A stretch of DNA of 64,000 nt, from positions 1-64,000 of the forward strand of contig CAVTAV010000005.1 in NCBI GenBank assembly GCA_963732795.1. Reading direction: 5' to 3'. Position numbers and translations under genes: made by a program. A model generated the notes under the pieces. It was not told where the DNA came from, did no database searches, and worked only from the letters and a program-made list of their open reading frames with translations. This document shows positions 34,997 through 44,310 of the stretch, piece by piece (positions within the stretch are counted from its first letter, which is position 1; each line of letters begins with the position of its first letter). The DNA is from CAVTAV01 sp963732795 (GTDB taxonomy: Bacteria; Pseudomonadota; Alphaproteobacteria; CAVTAV01).

Positions 34997-35844
34997 AGCA
35001 AGGATCCTTGATTAGAGACGTCTCGAACAGCCTCCCAAAACTTTAGTGCCAATTTGTGGCGGCCGACGAACACAAGCCAATATAGGCGCTGGTTTTTCGT
35101 CCCTCGGACGACCTCAATCCCGTAAGCCGGAGAAATACCCAAACGGCCGATTTTCGCCTTCCAATACTCAAAGAGTTCTGCGCGGATGCCCAAGTCGGGC
35201 TGGTGGAGGTTCACATGGTCTCTCCAGCCTGGAGCAAACGTGTCGAACGCTCGCGATTTTTCTTGAATATTGAGTTGCAAATTTCTCGTGAGATCCTGAG
35301 CGCTGACGTGAATTAGCATGTCGATGCGTTTTAGTGATGCGAACGCTTCGATCACAGAAAACGGAAGGGTATCTAGATCGTATGGATCTAGGAATACGAA
35401 GTGCAGCCCGTGCGGGTTAAGCGCCGATACCACCTTTGGAGCAACCTCGATCGCTTGGCCCACATAAGGACATACCGTTGCGCCAGCGGCCGTGAGCCGC
35501 TTCGACGCGGCCTCAACTTTTGAGTTCTCGGTGTCGCCTACATGTACTTCCGAAAACGCTGTGTCCGAGAACGAAGCACTCTTGAATGCTACGAGGGGGC
35601 TTCCATCAATGACTTCTCCGCTATCCCTTAGTATCGAGCGGCCATATCCACAGAACAAATCCACGTAGGTTGCGCCCCCAGGCGCACCCTTCGAGTTTCG
35701 ACGTCCTTCAAGAAACTTACGCCGCGTCGCCTGTGATATATCTACGTATTTCTGAAGGCGCTGGTGTTTCTCCTTGGCCCAAGGGCCGACTTTGTCCATC
35801 GGCAGCCCATCGTCGGCGATCACTATCTCTTCGCGACTTGTCAT
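34993..35844 (-). CDS. tcmP: Three-Cys-motif partner protein TcmP
   Basis: TcmP-family proteins occur next to three-Cys-motif (Gp37/Gp68-like) proteins; the joint function is unknown. The 283-residue protein has the family N terminus VGPWAKEKHQRLQKYVDIS, the Rossmann-like ATYVDLFCGYGRSILRD and LHFVFLDPYDLDTLPFSVIE, which together look like a SAM-methyltransferase fold with a D-P-Y catalytic-like motif. The start at 35844 overlaps the stop of the upstream partner by 4 bases (ATGA), so the two are translationally coupled. Codon use and GC are lower than in neighbouring genes, suggesting horizontal acquisition. Confidence 0.88.
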   Translation of the reverse strand: MTSREEIVIADDGLPMDKVGPWAKEKHQRLQKYVDISQATRRKFLEGRRNSKGAPGGATYVDLFCGYGRSILRDSGEVIDGSPLVAFKSASFSDTAFSEVHVGDTENSKVEAASKRLTAAGATVCPYVGQAIEVAPKVVSALNPHGLHFVFLDPYDLDTLPFSVIEAFASLKRIDMLIHVSAQDLTRNLQLNIQEKSRAFDTFAPGWRDHVNLHQPDLGIRAELFEYWKAKIGRLGISPAYGIEVVRGTKNQRLYWLVFVGRHKLALKFWEAVRDVSNQGSLL

Positions 35845-36608
35845 CGTGCCGCTATGAGTTGCTCGACGTTGCTTCGGGGCAAATGACTTGTGGCAGGAAA
35901 TTCATCCCACTCCGCTCCATCGAGCGTGCGCCCACCGGACCTCGGACGAATCCCGCCCCATTGCTTGAAGAAGAACGGCACGGATGCGTCACGGCAGTTA
36001 TCCCGGACCTCACGCGCCCAGTTGACGTCCATCGGCCGATACCCGGGTCCGCTTTCACCGCCCACTATCACCCAATGAATGCCTGTCAGGTCCAACGTTC
36101 CTATTGGGCCAATGAGTGGCTCTATCGACAGAAATCGCGTCGTGGCGTTGGCATCGCGCAAATGCTCAATGCGTGACTTCCGACCCCCATCCTCCACGGA
36201 AACGCCGAGCCAAATGTGGCTCGGTACTGGCTGGTCCTGAAATCGTGAATTGACGTAGCGGCGCAGGATCGAGCTTCGTTTCGTGAGAACCTGAAACGTG
36301 TGATGGTCCGCGCGCATCATCGTGTCGAAGACTTCGTCGATGAACGAGAAGGGAACCTCCTTATGAAAGAGGTCGCTCATGGAATTGACGAAGATCATCT
36401 GTGGCCGCCGCCACTCCAGCGGCTGCTTCAGTCGCGAAGGCCTGAGCGTGAGGTCAAATCCATTCTCGAAAGGATGTCCCGGTACTCCACGGAACCGTTC
36501 CGCGAACCGCTCCGCGTAGCATCGATCACATCCCGCGCTGATCTTCGTGCAGCCGGTCACCGGATTCCACGTCGCGTTGGTCCATTCGATCGTGGTCTTG
36601 TTCGCCAT
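35841..36608 (-). CDS. Phage Gp37/Gp68-like (DUF5131) three-Cys-motif protein
   Basis: The protein is 255 residues and starts ANKTTIEWTNATWNPVTGCT. The Cys cluster is C-x6-C-x2-C in GCTKISAGCDRCYAERFAE, reminiscent of a radical-SAM iron-sulfur site. VNSMSDLFHKEVPFSFIDEV, FQVLTKRSSILRRYV, LGVSVEDGGRKSRIEHLRDA and VIVGGESGPGYRPMDVNWA are family hallmarks. The start at 36608 is preferred because GGAG lies six bases before it; ATG 36614 would be too close. A promoter is visible upstream (36635-36662). It is coupled with TcmP, a pair often seen on mobile DNA. Confidence 0.9.
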   Translation of the reverse strand: MANKTTIEWTNATWNPVTGCTKISAGCDRCYAERFAERFRGVPGHPFENGFDLTLRPSRLKQPLEWRRPQMIFVNSMSDLFHKEVPFSFIDEVFDTMMRADHHTFQVLTKRSSILRRYVNSRFQDQPVPSHIWLGVSVEDGGRKSRIEHLRDANATTRFLSIEPLIGPIGTLDLTGIHWVIVGGESGPGYRPMDVNWAREVRDNCRDASVPFFFKQWGGIRPRSGGRTLDGAEWDEFPATSHLPRSNVEQLIAAR

Positions 36609-36634
36609 TTTCATCTCCGGAACAAAACAAGAAC

Positions 36635-36662
36635 AATATATCAGCGTTTCGCATTAACGCAA
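36635..36662 (-). promoter_or_regulatory. Predicted sigma-70 promoter of the three-Cys/TcmP operon
   Basis: On the minus strand TTGCGT (36657-36662) and TATATT (36635-36640) are separated by 16 bases, close to the consensus -35/-10 layout. The ATG at 36608 would give a short leader of about 20 bases that contains the GGAG ribosome site. Confidence 0.45.
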
Positions 36663-36717
36663 AGCTGTTTCTCGGACTCAGGGATTAGAAATTCGTGACG
36701 GCGGAACGTGCCCGCAG

Positions 36718-37413
36718 TCACCACGGCACCGATTTGCCCTTGTAGCTGAAGAACGAGCCGGTCTTTTTCATCGTTAGGCCGGCGATGACCTTGCGCATTC
36801 CGGCGATGCTGACGTCGGGGGTGATGTCGGCGCCTTCGCCGCCCATATCGGTCTTGACCCAGCCGGGATGGACGGCGGCGGCGATGATGCCCTTGTCCTT
36901 GAGGTCCATGGCGAGGCTGCGGGTGACGGCGTTCGCGCCGGCCTTGCTGGAGCGGTAGATATACATGCCGCCCCAGGTGTTGTTGGCGATCGAGCCGAGT
37001 CCGCTCGAGATCGTGATCAGCTTCTTCTGTTTGCCGAGCTCGAGATTGGACACGAAGGCGGCGGCGACCTTTAGGACGGCCATGGTGTTGACGCGCAAGA
37101 TGCGCGCCCACGCGTCGTCGTCGACGTTGTCGAGGCCGGGACCGAAGCCGGCGCCGAGACCGGCATTGTTGATCAGCAGGTCGATCGGTGTGCCTTTGAG
37201 CGTCTTGGCGAGCGCATCGACCTGGTCGAAATCCGAGACGTCGAGCTTGTGGAGCGTCACCCGGCCGTCGGACCCATCGGCGATCGATTTGAGGTCTTTC
37301 GCTTTCGCGGGCGTGCGGCAGGTCGCGATGACGTTCCAGCCATCGGCGGCATATTGCCGGACGAATTCGAGGCCGAGGCCCCGGCTGCTTCCGGTCACGA
37401 ACACACTCGGCAT
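36718..37413 (-). CDS. Short-chain dehydrogenase/reductase (SDR)
   Basis: This is a 231-residue classical SDR, an NAD(P)-dependent oxidoreductase. The cofactor motif is VFVTGSSRGLGLEFVRQYA, the structural motif LLINNAGLG, the catalytic Ser lies in LITISSGLGS and the Tyr-Lys pair in YIYRSSKAGANAV, followed by VHPGWVKTDMGG. It resembles C-factor-like SDRs. The start at 37413 follows GGGGG. It lies 22 bases from the oxoprolinase start-side neighbour on the same strand, but a metabolic link is not evident. Substrate unknown. Confidence 0.92.
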   Translation of the reverse strand: MPSVFVTGSSRGLGLEFVRQYAADGWNVIATCRTPAKAKDLKSIADGSDGRVTLHKLDVSDFDQVDALAKTLKGTPIDLLINNAGLGAGFGPGLDNVDDDAWARILRVNTMAVLKVAAAFVSNLELGKQKKLITISSGLGSIANNTWGGMYIYRSSKAGANAVTRSLAMDLKDKGIIAAAVHPGWVKTDMGGEGADITPDVSIAGMRKVIAGLTMKKTGSFFSYKGKSVPW

Positions 37414-37434
37414 GACATCCCCCCTTTTGTGGTT

Positions 37435-40400
37435 CTATTGGGCGTGGCCGAAACCGCCGCCTCCCGGCGTCTCTATCACGAAGGTGTCCCCGGCCTCCAG
37501 GTCCGCCTCGGCGGAATAGGGAAGGGTCTCCGTCGAGCCGTCCTTACGGTCGATCCGGTTCACCCCGCGCTTGCCGGGCCCGCCGCCATCGAGGCCGAAG
37601 GGCTCGGTCACGCGGCGGTTGGACAGGATCGCCGCCGTCATCGGCTCCAGAAAGCGAATCCGGCGCACGACGCCATCGCCGCCCTTATGTCGTCCCGCGC
37701 CGCCGGAATCAGCACGGATCGCAAAGCTTTCGACGACCACCGGATAGCGCAGCTCCAGCACCTCGGGGTCGGTGAGGCGGGAGTTGGTCATATGGCTTTG
37801 GACGGCAGATGCTCCGTCGAAATCGGGCCCGGCCCCAGTGCCGCCGCAAACGGTCTCGTAATATTGATGGCGGGCATTGCCGAAGGTGAAGTTGTTCATC
37901 GTGCCCTGGCTCGCCGCCAGCCGCCCGAGCGCGCCGAACAACGCATCCACGATCACCTGCGAGGTCTCGACGTTCCCGGCGACGACGGCCGCCGGATAGC
38001 GCGGGTTTAGGAGGCAGCCGTCGGGGACGACGATGTTCAAAGGCTTCAAACAGCCGCCGTTGAGCGGAATATCGTCGTCGACCAGGCACCGGAAGACATA
38101 GAGGACGGCCGCGACCGCGACGGCATGGGGCGCATTGAAATTGCGCCGGCTCTGCGGGCTGGTGCCGGTGAAGTCGATGGTCGCGCTCCGCGCCGTGCGG
38201 TCGATGGAGATCTTGACGGTGATCCGGTCGCCGCTGTCCATGGCGGCCTCGAACGCGCCGTCCTTCAGCACATCGATCACTCGCCGCACCGACTCCTCGG
38301 CATTGTCGCGCACATGCCCCATATAGGCGTTCACGACGTCGAGTCCGAATTGCGAGACCATGCGCTTGAGATCGGCGACGCCTTTTTCGTTCGCGGCCAC
38401 CTGGGCCTTGAGATCGGCGATGTTCTGATCCGGCCGACGCGCGGGATAGTCGCCGGAGCCGAGAAGCGCGCGCGTCTCCGCCTCGCGGAACCGGCCTTTC
38501 GAGACCAGCAGGAAATTATCGATCAGCACGCCTTCCTGCTCGACGCTCGTCGAAAACGGCGGCACGGAGCCCGGCGTGATACCGCCGATATCCGCGTGAT
38601 GCCCGCGGCTCGCGACATAGAACATCGGCGCGTCGCCCTCGCCGAAGACGGGCGTGATGACCGTCACGTCGGGCAAATGGGTGCCGCCATTATACGGCGC
38701 ATTGAGCGCATAGACGTCGCCCGGCCGCATTGTATCGCCGTTCTCCCGGATGATGGTCCGTATGCTCTCGCTCATGGAGCCGAGATGCACCGGCATGTGA
38801 GGCGCGTTGGCGATCAGCTCGCCCGCGCCGTCGAACACCGCGCAGGAGAAATCAAGCCGCTCCTTCATATTCACGGAATGGGCCGTGTTCCGCAGCACCA
38901 CGCCCATTTCCTCCGCGATCGACATGAAGAGGTTGTTGAAGATCTCCAGCCGGACGGGATCGACCTCGGTCCCGATCGCCACGCGCCTCGGCCGTGGTAC
39001 TGCGCGGGTCAGAAGCAGGTTGAGTTCAGGCGTCATTTCGGCCTGCCATCCCGGCTCGATTACATTGGTGCCGTGGCCCTCGATGATGATTGCCGGGCCG
39101 AGGACGTCGTCGCCCGGCCGCATCGCTTCCCGGTCGATTACCGGCGCCTCGTGCCAGTCCCCCTGGCTGAAGAAACGGGTTTCGGCGAGACGGGGCAGGG
39201 GCCCTTCGCGCGACGGGATGGGAGGACTGGCCGCGGCCGTGGAGCCCTCGTGCACGATCGCTTCCAGGGATACGGCTTCGACGACGAGCGCCTTGCCCTC
39301 ATCGGTGAATCCGAACTGCGCCTTGTGGGCGGTTTCGAAATGGCGGGTCATCTCGGCCGCCGATCCGAAGGTCACGATCAGGCTCGTATCGCTGCCTTGA
39401 TAGCGCAGGTGAACGCTTCGGCGGATTCTCGGCAGCCGCCGTGTCCGCGCCGCCCTTCGCCAGCTCCTCGCATGCGCTCGCGGCGAGGTCGGCATAGACG
39501 GAGTCGAGGCGCGGCAGGATTTCTTCATCCAGCGCCGCCTCGATGCCTTGCTCGCGATGGGCGGTGACATCGGCGAGGCCCATGCCGAGGGCGGAGAAGA
39601 CGCCCGCCAGGGGATGGATCAGGATGCGGTCCATGCCGAGCGCATCGGCGACGAGGCAGGCATGCTGGCCGCCCGCGCCGCCAAAAGAGACAAGTGTGTA
39701 TTTTGAGACGTCGCGGCCGCGTTGGATCGAGATGCGCTTGATCGCGCGCGCCATATTGTCGACCGCGACCGCGACGAAGCCGTCGGCGATCTCCTCGGGA
39801 GATTTGCCGATTTCCGCCTCCAGCTTGGCGAAGTCGGCCTTCACGCGGTCGAGATCGAGCGGCTGGTCGGCCGACGGTCCGAAGACCTTGGGGAAGAAAT
39901 CGAGCGGGATCTTGCCGAGAAGGAGATTGGCGTCGGTGACGGTCAGCGGCCCGCCGCGGCGATAGCTCGCGGGACCGGGATTGGCGCCGGCCGAATTCGG
40001 GCCGACCCGCATGCGCTGGCCGTCGAAATGGCAGGATCGAGCCGCCGCCCGCCGCGACGGTGTGGATGTTCATCATCGGCACGCGGAGGCGCACGCCCGC
40101 GACCTCGGTCTCGAAGGCGCGCTCGAAAGCGCCGTCGTAATGGCGTCACGTCGGTCGAGGTGCCGCCCATGTCGAAGCCGATGACCTTGTCGAAACCGGC
40201 TGCTTCGGCGATCCGCGCCGCCCCGACGATGCCGCCGGCGGGGCCCGACAGGATCGCGTCCTTGCCCTCGAAGTTGCCCGGCCTCGGCCAAGCCGCCGCT
40301 CGACTGCATGAACATCAACCGCGCCGCGCCGACCGAATCTCGCGACCCGCGAGACATAACGGCCGAGCACCGGCGAGAGATAGGCATCGACGACGGTCGT

Positions 40401-41042
40401 GTCCCCGCGCGCGACGAGCTTGATCAAGAGGGCTCGCTTTGTGGCCGACCGAGACCTGGGTGAAGCCGATCCTGCGCGCGAGGTCCGCCAGCGCCGCCTC
40501 ATGCGCGGTGTGGCGATAGCCATGCATCAGCACGATCGCGATGGCGCGCAGGCCCGTCGTCATGAGCCGCGCGAAGGTCGCGTTCGGCGGCGGCGAGATC
40601 GATCTTGCGCTCGACTGTGCCGTCGACGCGAACGCGCTCGTCGATCTCGATCACGCGGGAATAAAGCATCTCCGGCAGCTCGATCTTGAGCGCGAAGATC
40701 TTCGGCCGGTTCTGCGTCGCCGATCCGGAGCGCGTCGCGGAAGCCTCGGGTGATCGCGAGCACGGTCGGCTCGCCGTTGCGTTCGAGCAGGGCGTTGGTG
40801 GCGATGGTCGTGCCCATCTTGATCGCGCCGACCCGTTCGGCAGGGAAGGGCGCGTCGGGCCCCAGCTCCATCAGCGCGCGCATCCCGGCGACGCCCGCAT
40901 CGTCGTAATGCTCGGGATTTTCCGACAGCAGCTTGTGGGTCGTCAGCGCGCCGTCGGGCGTTAGCGCCACGATGTCGGTAAAGGTGCCGCCGCGATCGAT
41001 CCAGAATTGCCAGCGATTGGCGCGATTTTCAGAAGACGTCAT
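37435..41042 (-). CDS. Fused hydantoinase/5-oxoprolinase (HyuA-HyuB type), frameshifted
   Basis: This is an ATP-dependent 5-oxoprolinase/N-methylhydantoinase of about 1,200 residues with both domains in one chain. The N-terminal actin-like ATPase domain starts RWQFWIDRGGTFTDIVA and later reads RILIHPLAGVFSALGMGLAD. The C-terminal HyuB domain (about 37435-39000) has FNNLFMSIAEEMGVVLRNTA, MKERLDFSCAVFDGAGELIA and ALNAPYNGGTHLPDVTVITP. The start at 41042 has GGAG five bases before it. Several indels between 39400 and 40720 break the frame; the C-terminal 700 codons are intact. Likely activity is hydrolysis of 5-oxoproline or a hydantoin; which of the two cannot be decided. Confidence 0.88.
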
Positions 41043-41216
41043 CGCACTCCGATTGCCCATTTCTATCGGCGGGATGGCAGGCTACAGCGGGGCAGCAAAC
41101 GGAAACGGCAGTTCCGCCGGGCACGTTAGCACCCAGAATTGCCAAAATCGATATCGATGGAAATCCGTGTCGGCCGCTTCCGGATCGCTCAGGGCGTGTG
41201 ATTGCGGCGTTTCTTC

Positions 41217-41792
41217 TCAGTCCCCGTCGCCATCGTCTCCGTCCCCGCCGCCACGGCCGTTGCGGCGCAACTGGAACTGATTCGGGCCGCCCTGCCTCGG
41301 CCGTCGGCCGAAGCCGGGAAGGGTCATGGTGAGGAGCTCGGAGCGCTCGATGACGCCGTCCTTGTTCTGGTCGAACTGGGCGAACAGGCGCTCGAAGGTC
41401 GTGTGGAACTCGGCGCGGGAGATGCGGTCGTTCTGGTCGGTGTCGAACTGGAAATGGCCGGGCAACGCATAGGCGTCGCCGAGCCAGCGGCGGGCCCAAT
41501 CGGCAAGCTCGCCGATGGTGACCGCGCCGTTATGGTCGGCATCGGCGGACTCGAAAGCGCGGTCAGCGCCGGCCTCCAGTTCCTTGCGGTCGATCTTCTG
41601 GTCCTGGTTGGTATCGAGCCCGGCCAGCATGACCGCCGCCGGGGTCGCCGACATGTCGCCGCCGCCATAGGACTGGTTGATCTTGTCCGCGGGCGTTTCG
41701 GGGCGGGGCTCCGGCCGCCGATGGGGGGTGGCGCAGCCCGCCGCAAGGGCCGCCGTTACCGCGACGGCGAGACACGCCGATCCCATCTTCAT
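41217..41792 (-). CDS. EF-hand calcium-binding lipoprotein
   Basis: This is a 191-residue envelope protein. A lipoprotein signal MGSACLAVAVTAALAAGC ends at a lipobox Cys. Four EF-hand loops follow: DTNQDQKIDRKEL, DADHNGAVTIGEL, DTDQNDRISRAEF and DQNKDGVIERSEL, each with Asp at position 1 and Glu at 12, so all should bind Ca2+. The tail is Arg/Gly/Asp-rich (GRGGGDGDDGDGD). The start at 41792 has GGAG at nine bases. It is 32 bases after the following surface-protein gene on the same strand and may share its transcript. Role: calcium sensing or buffering, inferred. Confidence 0.88.
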   Translation of the reverse strand: MKMGSACLAVAVTAALAAGCATPHRRPEPRPETPADKINQSYGGGDMSATPAAVMLAGLDTNQDQKIDRKELEAGADRAFESADADHNGAVTIGELADWARRWLGDAYALPGHFQFDTDQNDRISRAEFHTTFERLFAQFDQNKDGVIERSELLTMTLPGFGRRPRQGGPNQFQLRRNGRGGGDGDDGDGD

Positions 41793-41824
41793 GGCCGGAT
41801 ACTCCGATAAGAGAGCGAGGACGC

Positions 41825-42469
41825 CTAGTTGTAGTCGTCGCCGTCTCCGGTGGACACGACTTCCCACGACCCGTCGGGCTGCTGGCAGGCGGTGCCGTAG
41901 GCCTCCTGCGATTTGCCGGCGATCGTGACGGTCTGCTGGAACTCGCGGCAATAGCGGCCGGTCGAAGAGGTGCCCTCGCGGGTCGTCTTCACGGACCCCG
42001 AAGCGCCGCCGTCGGTCCAGTCGATGGTCTCGCCGATCGGGGCGGTGGTCGCCTTGATCTGGGCGTCCTCCCGTGCGCGCTCCTGGCTCTCGTTCAACTC
42101 GGCGACGAGCGCCATGGTGATCGCGGTGAAGGCGAGGAAGCGGAACGCCGAAGCATCGTCATGATACCGGCCGTAACCGTAAAACCACGGGCCATAGGGC
42201 CGGTAGATCCGGACATGGCGGTAGACGCGGTAGCGGTCCGGCCGCACGACATAGACCCTGCCGCGATGGACCGGCCCATAGAGATGACGATAGGCGGCGG
42301 GCGGCGCCGGATGGCGGTTGTCGCGACGGTCGCCACGGTAGTCGCCGCGATGATCGTCGTGACGGTCGCCACGGCGTTCGGCGGCATAAACCGGCGAGGT
42401 GATCGCGCTCCCCGCGACCAGCGCGGCGATGGCGAGCGTAGAGATGAAAGATCGGGCCGTTGTGAACAT
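41825..42469 (-). CDS. Exported protein with RT0821/Lpp0805-like surface-antigen C-terminal domain
   Basis: This is a 214-residue exported protein. The signal peptide core is FISTLAIAALVAGSAITSPV and cleavage is near VYAAE. A basic His/Arg/Asp repeat stretch follows (RRGDRHDDHRGDYRGDRRDN), then a Tyr/Arg-rich segment (YRVYRHVRIYRPYGPWFYGY). The C-terminal domain TGRYCREFQQTVTIAGKSQE with YGTACQQPDGSWEVV is the surface-antigen domain found in many alphaproteobacterial 16-kDa antigens, with two Cys likely forming a disulfide. The start at 42469 has GGAG. A weak hydrophobic helix at about 110-125 is also visible. Confidence 0.8.
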   Translation of the reverse strand: MFTTARSFISTLAIAALVAGSAITSPVYAAERRGDRHDDHRGDYRGDRRDNRHPAPPAAYRHLYGPVHRGRVYVVRPDRYRVYRHVRIYRPYGPWFYGYGRYHDDASAFRFLAFTAITMALVAELNESQERAREDAQIKATTAPIGETIDWTDGGASGSVKTTREGTSSTGRYCREFQQTVTIAGKSQEAYGTACQQPDGSWEVVSTGDGDDYN

Positions 42470-42726
42470 CAAACCCACTCCTCGATATTGCATGATGCCG
42501 ATCAGGGTCTGCCCCTTTTCACGAGGGCCAGGGGATTACCCTGCTCGAGTCGGCATCAAATTCGCCGTTCGTGGCTTAACCCGCAATGAACGAGATCAAA
42601 TCGGCACCGCGGTGGCGCTTTTGGGCGGTTTCGCACGGGCCTAAAATATGCTTGTTGGGGAGAGCATCCGGGGCGCCGCACCCCGCGGCGTCCATCACTC
42701 CCTCAAGCGGAAGGGGGACTTTCCTC

Positions 42727-43437
42727 ATGGCGATGAACAAAGTTGTGGCCGAGTTTCTCGGCACGATGTGGCTGGTGCTCGGCGGTTGCGGCGCGATGGT
42801 GCTGTCGTCGGCGTTTCCCCATCTCGGGATCGGGCTCCTCGGCGTGGCCTTCGCCTTCGGCTTCTCGGTCCTGACCATGTCCTACGCGATCGGCCACATT
42901 TCGGGCTGCCATCTCAATCCCGCCGTGACGATCGGCATGTGGGTCTGCGGGCGGTTCCCGACGCGGGACGTGCCGGTCTATATCGTCGTCCAGGTGCTGG
43001 GTGCGATCGCGGGCGCCTCCGTCCTCTATGCGATCGCCTCGGGCGGGGCGGGCTTCGACATCACCAACGGCTTGGCCTCGAACGGCTACGGCCCCCACTC
43101 GCCGGGCCATTATCCGTTGTCCTCGGCGCTCGTGAGCGAGATCGTGATGAGCTTCTTCTTCCTTATGGTCATCCTCGGCGCGACCGACCGCCGCGCCCCG
43201 CCGGGTCTCGCCCCCCTCGCCATCGGCCTGGCCCTGACCCTCATTCACCTGGTCAGCATTCCGATCACCAACACCTCGGTCAATCCGGCAAGGAGCACCG
43301 GCCCGGCGGCTCTGGTCGGCGGCTGGGCGATCGACCAGCTCTGGCTGTTCTGGGTCGCGCCGATCCTGGGAGCGGCGGTCGCGGGCCTCGTCTACAAGAC
43401 CGTGTTCGAGGAGAAGCCGGCGACGGCGGCGTCCTAG
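42727..43437 (+). CDS. aqpZ: Aquaporin Z
   Basis: This is a water channel of 236 residues with six membrane helices. Both NPA motifs are present: HLNPAVTIG and SVNPARSTG, the latter with the selectivity-filter Arg directly after NPA. The N terminus KVVAEFLGTMWLVLGGCGAM and FGFSVLTMSYAIGHISGCHLNPA match AqpZ, and the filter His and Cys-adjacent residues (ISGCH) are as in that family. ATG 42727 is at the usual N terminus. The gene overlaps the convergent mtgA stop by 4 bases. Role: osmotic water flux, in keeping with the betaine genes nearby. Confidence 0.95.
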   Translation: MAMNKVVAEFLGTMWLVLGGCGAMVLSSAFPHLGIGLLGVAFAFGFSVLTMSYAIGHISGCHLNPAVTIGMWVCGRFPTRDVPVYIVVQVLGAIAGASVLYAIASGGAGFDITNGLASNGYGPHSPGHYPLSSALVSEIVMSFFFLMVILGATDRRAPPGLAPLAIGLALTLIHLVSIPITNTSVNPARSTGPAALVGGWAIDQLWLFWVAPILGAAVAGLVYKTVFEEKPATAAS

Positions 43438-44156
43438 GGACAGACGGACTTCGCGCGATAGGGCACGTCGTTCATCCGCGCCATGATCGTGTAGGCGCGG
43501 CCCGTGAGATAGGGCGAGGGGTGGGCCGGATCGCTCGTCCGCGGGCTCGGCAGGGCGACGGCAAGCAGCGCTGCCTGATAGCGCGTCAGGGCGCTGGCCG
43601 AGACGCCGAAATAGTGCCGCGCGGCGGCCTCCGCGCCATAGATGCCGTCACCCCATTCGACGATATTGAGATAGGCCTCGAGGATGCGCCGCTTCGGCCA
43701 GAGGAGCTCGAGCCAGACCGTGACATAGGCCTCGATGCCCTTTCTGACAAACGTCCGGCTCGGCCACAAGAACAGGTTCTTCGCGGTCTGTTGGCTGATC
43801 GTGCTGGCGCCGTGGAGCGTGCCGCCGTCCTCATTATGATCGATGGCTTTGTCGATGGCGACCCAGTCGAATCCATGATGGATGCAGAACCGCGCGTCCT
43901 CGGACGCCATCACCGCGCGCTGGAGATTGGGCGAGATGCGCGACAGCGGCTCCCAGGTCTTGACGATCGCCGCGCCGTCCGCCGCGCGGATCAACATCAA
44001 GGGCGTTCCCGGCGGCGGCACGAATCGGTAGATCGCGACGCCGAGGCCCGGCAGGAGAAGCAGGACGGCCAGCGCGACGCCGGTAATCCTCAGCCATCGC
44101 CGCCCGCCTTTCGCCCCTCGCCGGCGCGCCTTACTTCGGCGGTGTTTCACAGCCAT
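43434..44156 (-). CDS. mtgA: Monofunctional biosynthetic peptidoglycan transglycosylase
   Basis: MtgA polymerises lipid II into glycan strands at the cytoplasmic membrane. The 240-residue protein has a basic N terminus (KHRRSKARRRGAKGGRRWLR), one membrane anchor (TGVALAVLLLLPGLGVAIY) and a GT51 domain with the catalytic-Glu motif MASEDARFCIHHGFDW, then GASTISQQTAKNLFLWPSR and RRILEAYLNIVEWGDGIYGAE. All family motifs are present. A single Cys lies in the EDARFC motif, and the C terminus is short (RAKSVCP). It is convergent with aqpZ. Confidence 0.95.
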   Translation of the reverse strand: MAVKHRRSKARRRGAKGGRRWLRITGVALAVLLLLPGLGVAIYRFVPPPGTPLMLIRAADGAAIVKTWEPLSRISPNLQRAVMASEDARFCIHHGFDWVAIDKAIDHNEDGGTLHGASTISQQTAKNLFLWPSRTFVRKGIEAYVTVWLELLWPKRRILEAYLNIVEWGDGIYGAEAAARHYFGVSASALTRYQAALLAVALPSPRTSDPAHPSPYLTGRAYTIMARMNDVPYRAKSVCP

Positions 44157-44310
44157 TCGTCACCTTGCCACAAGCCGAGACGGAGAATCCACAATCCCAG
44201 CGCGTTCCCGCGAGGGGGGTTGCGTCATCGGGCCGATCTTGCCTCTAATCGGGTCTTCGCCGCCGATTCGAGCGCCAAGCACCCCATAATCACAAAAATC
44301 GGAGGCAGTT

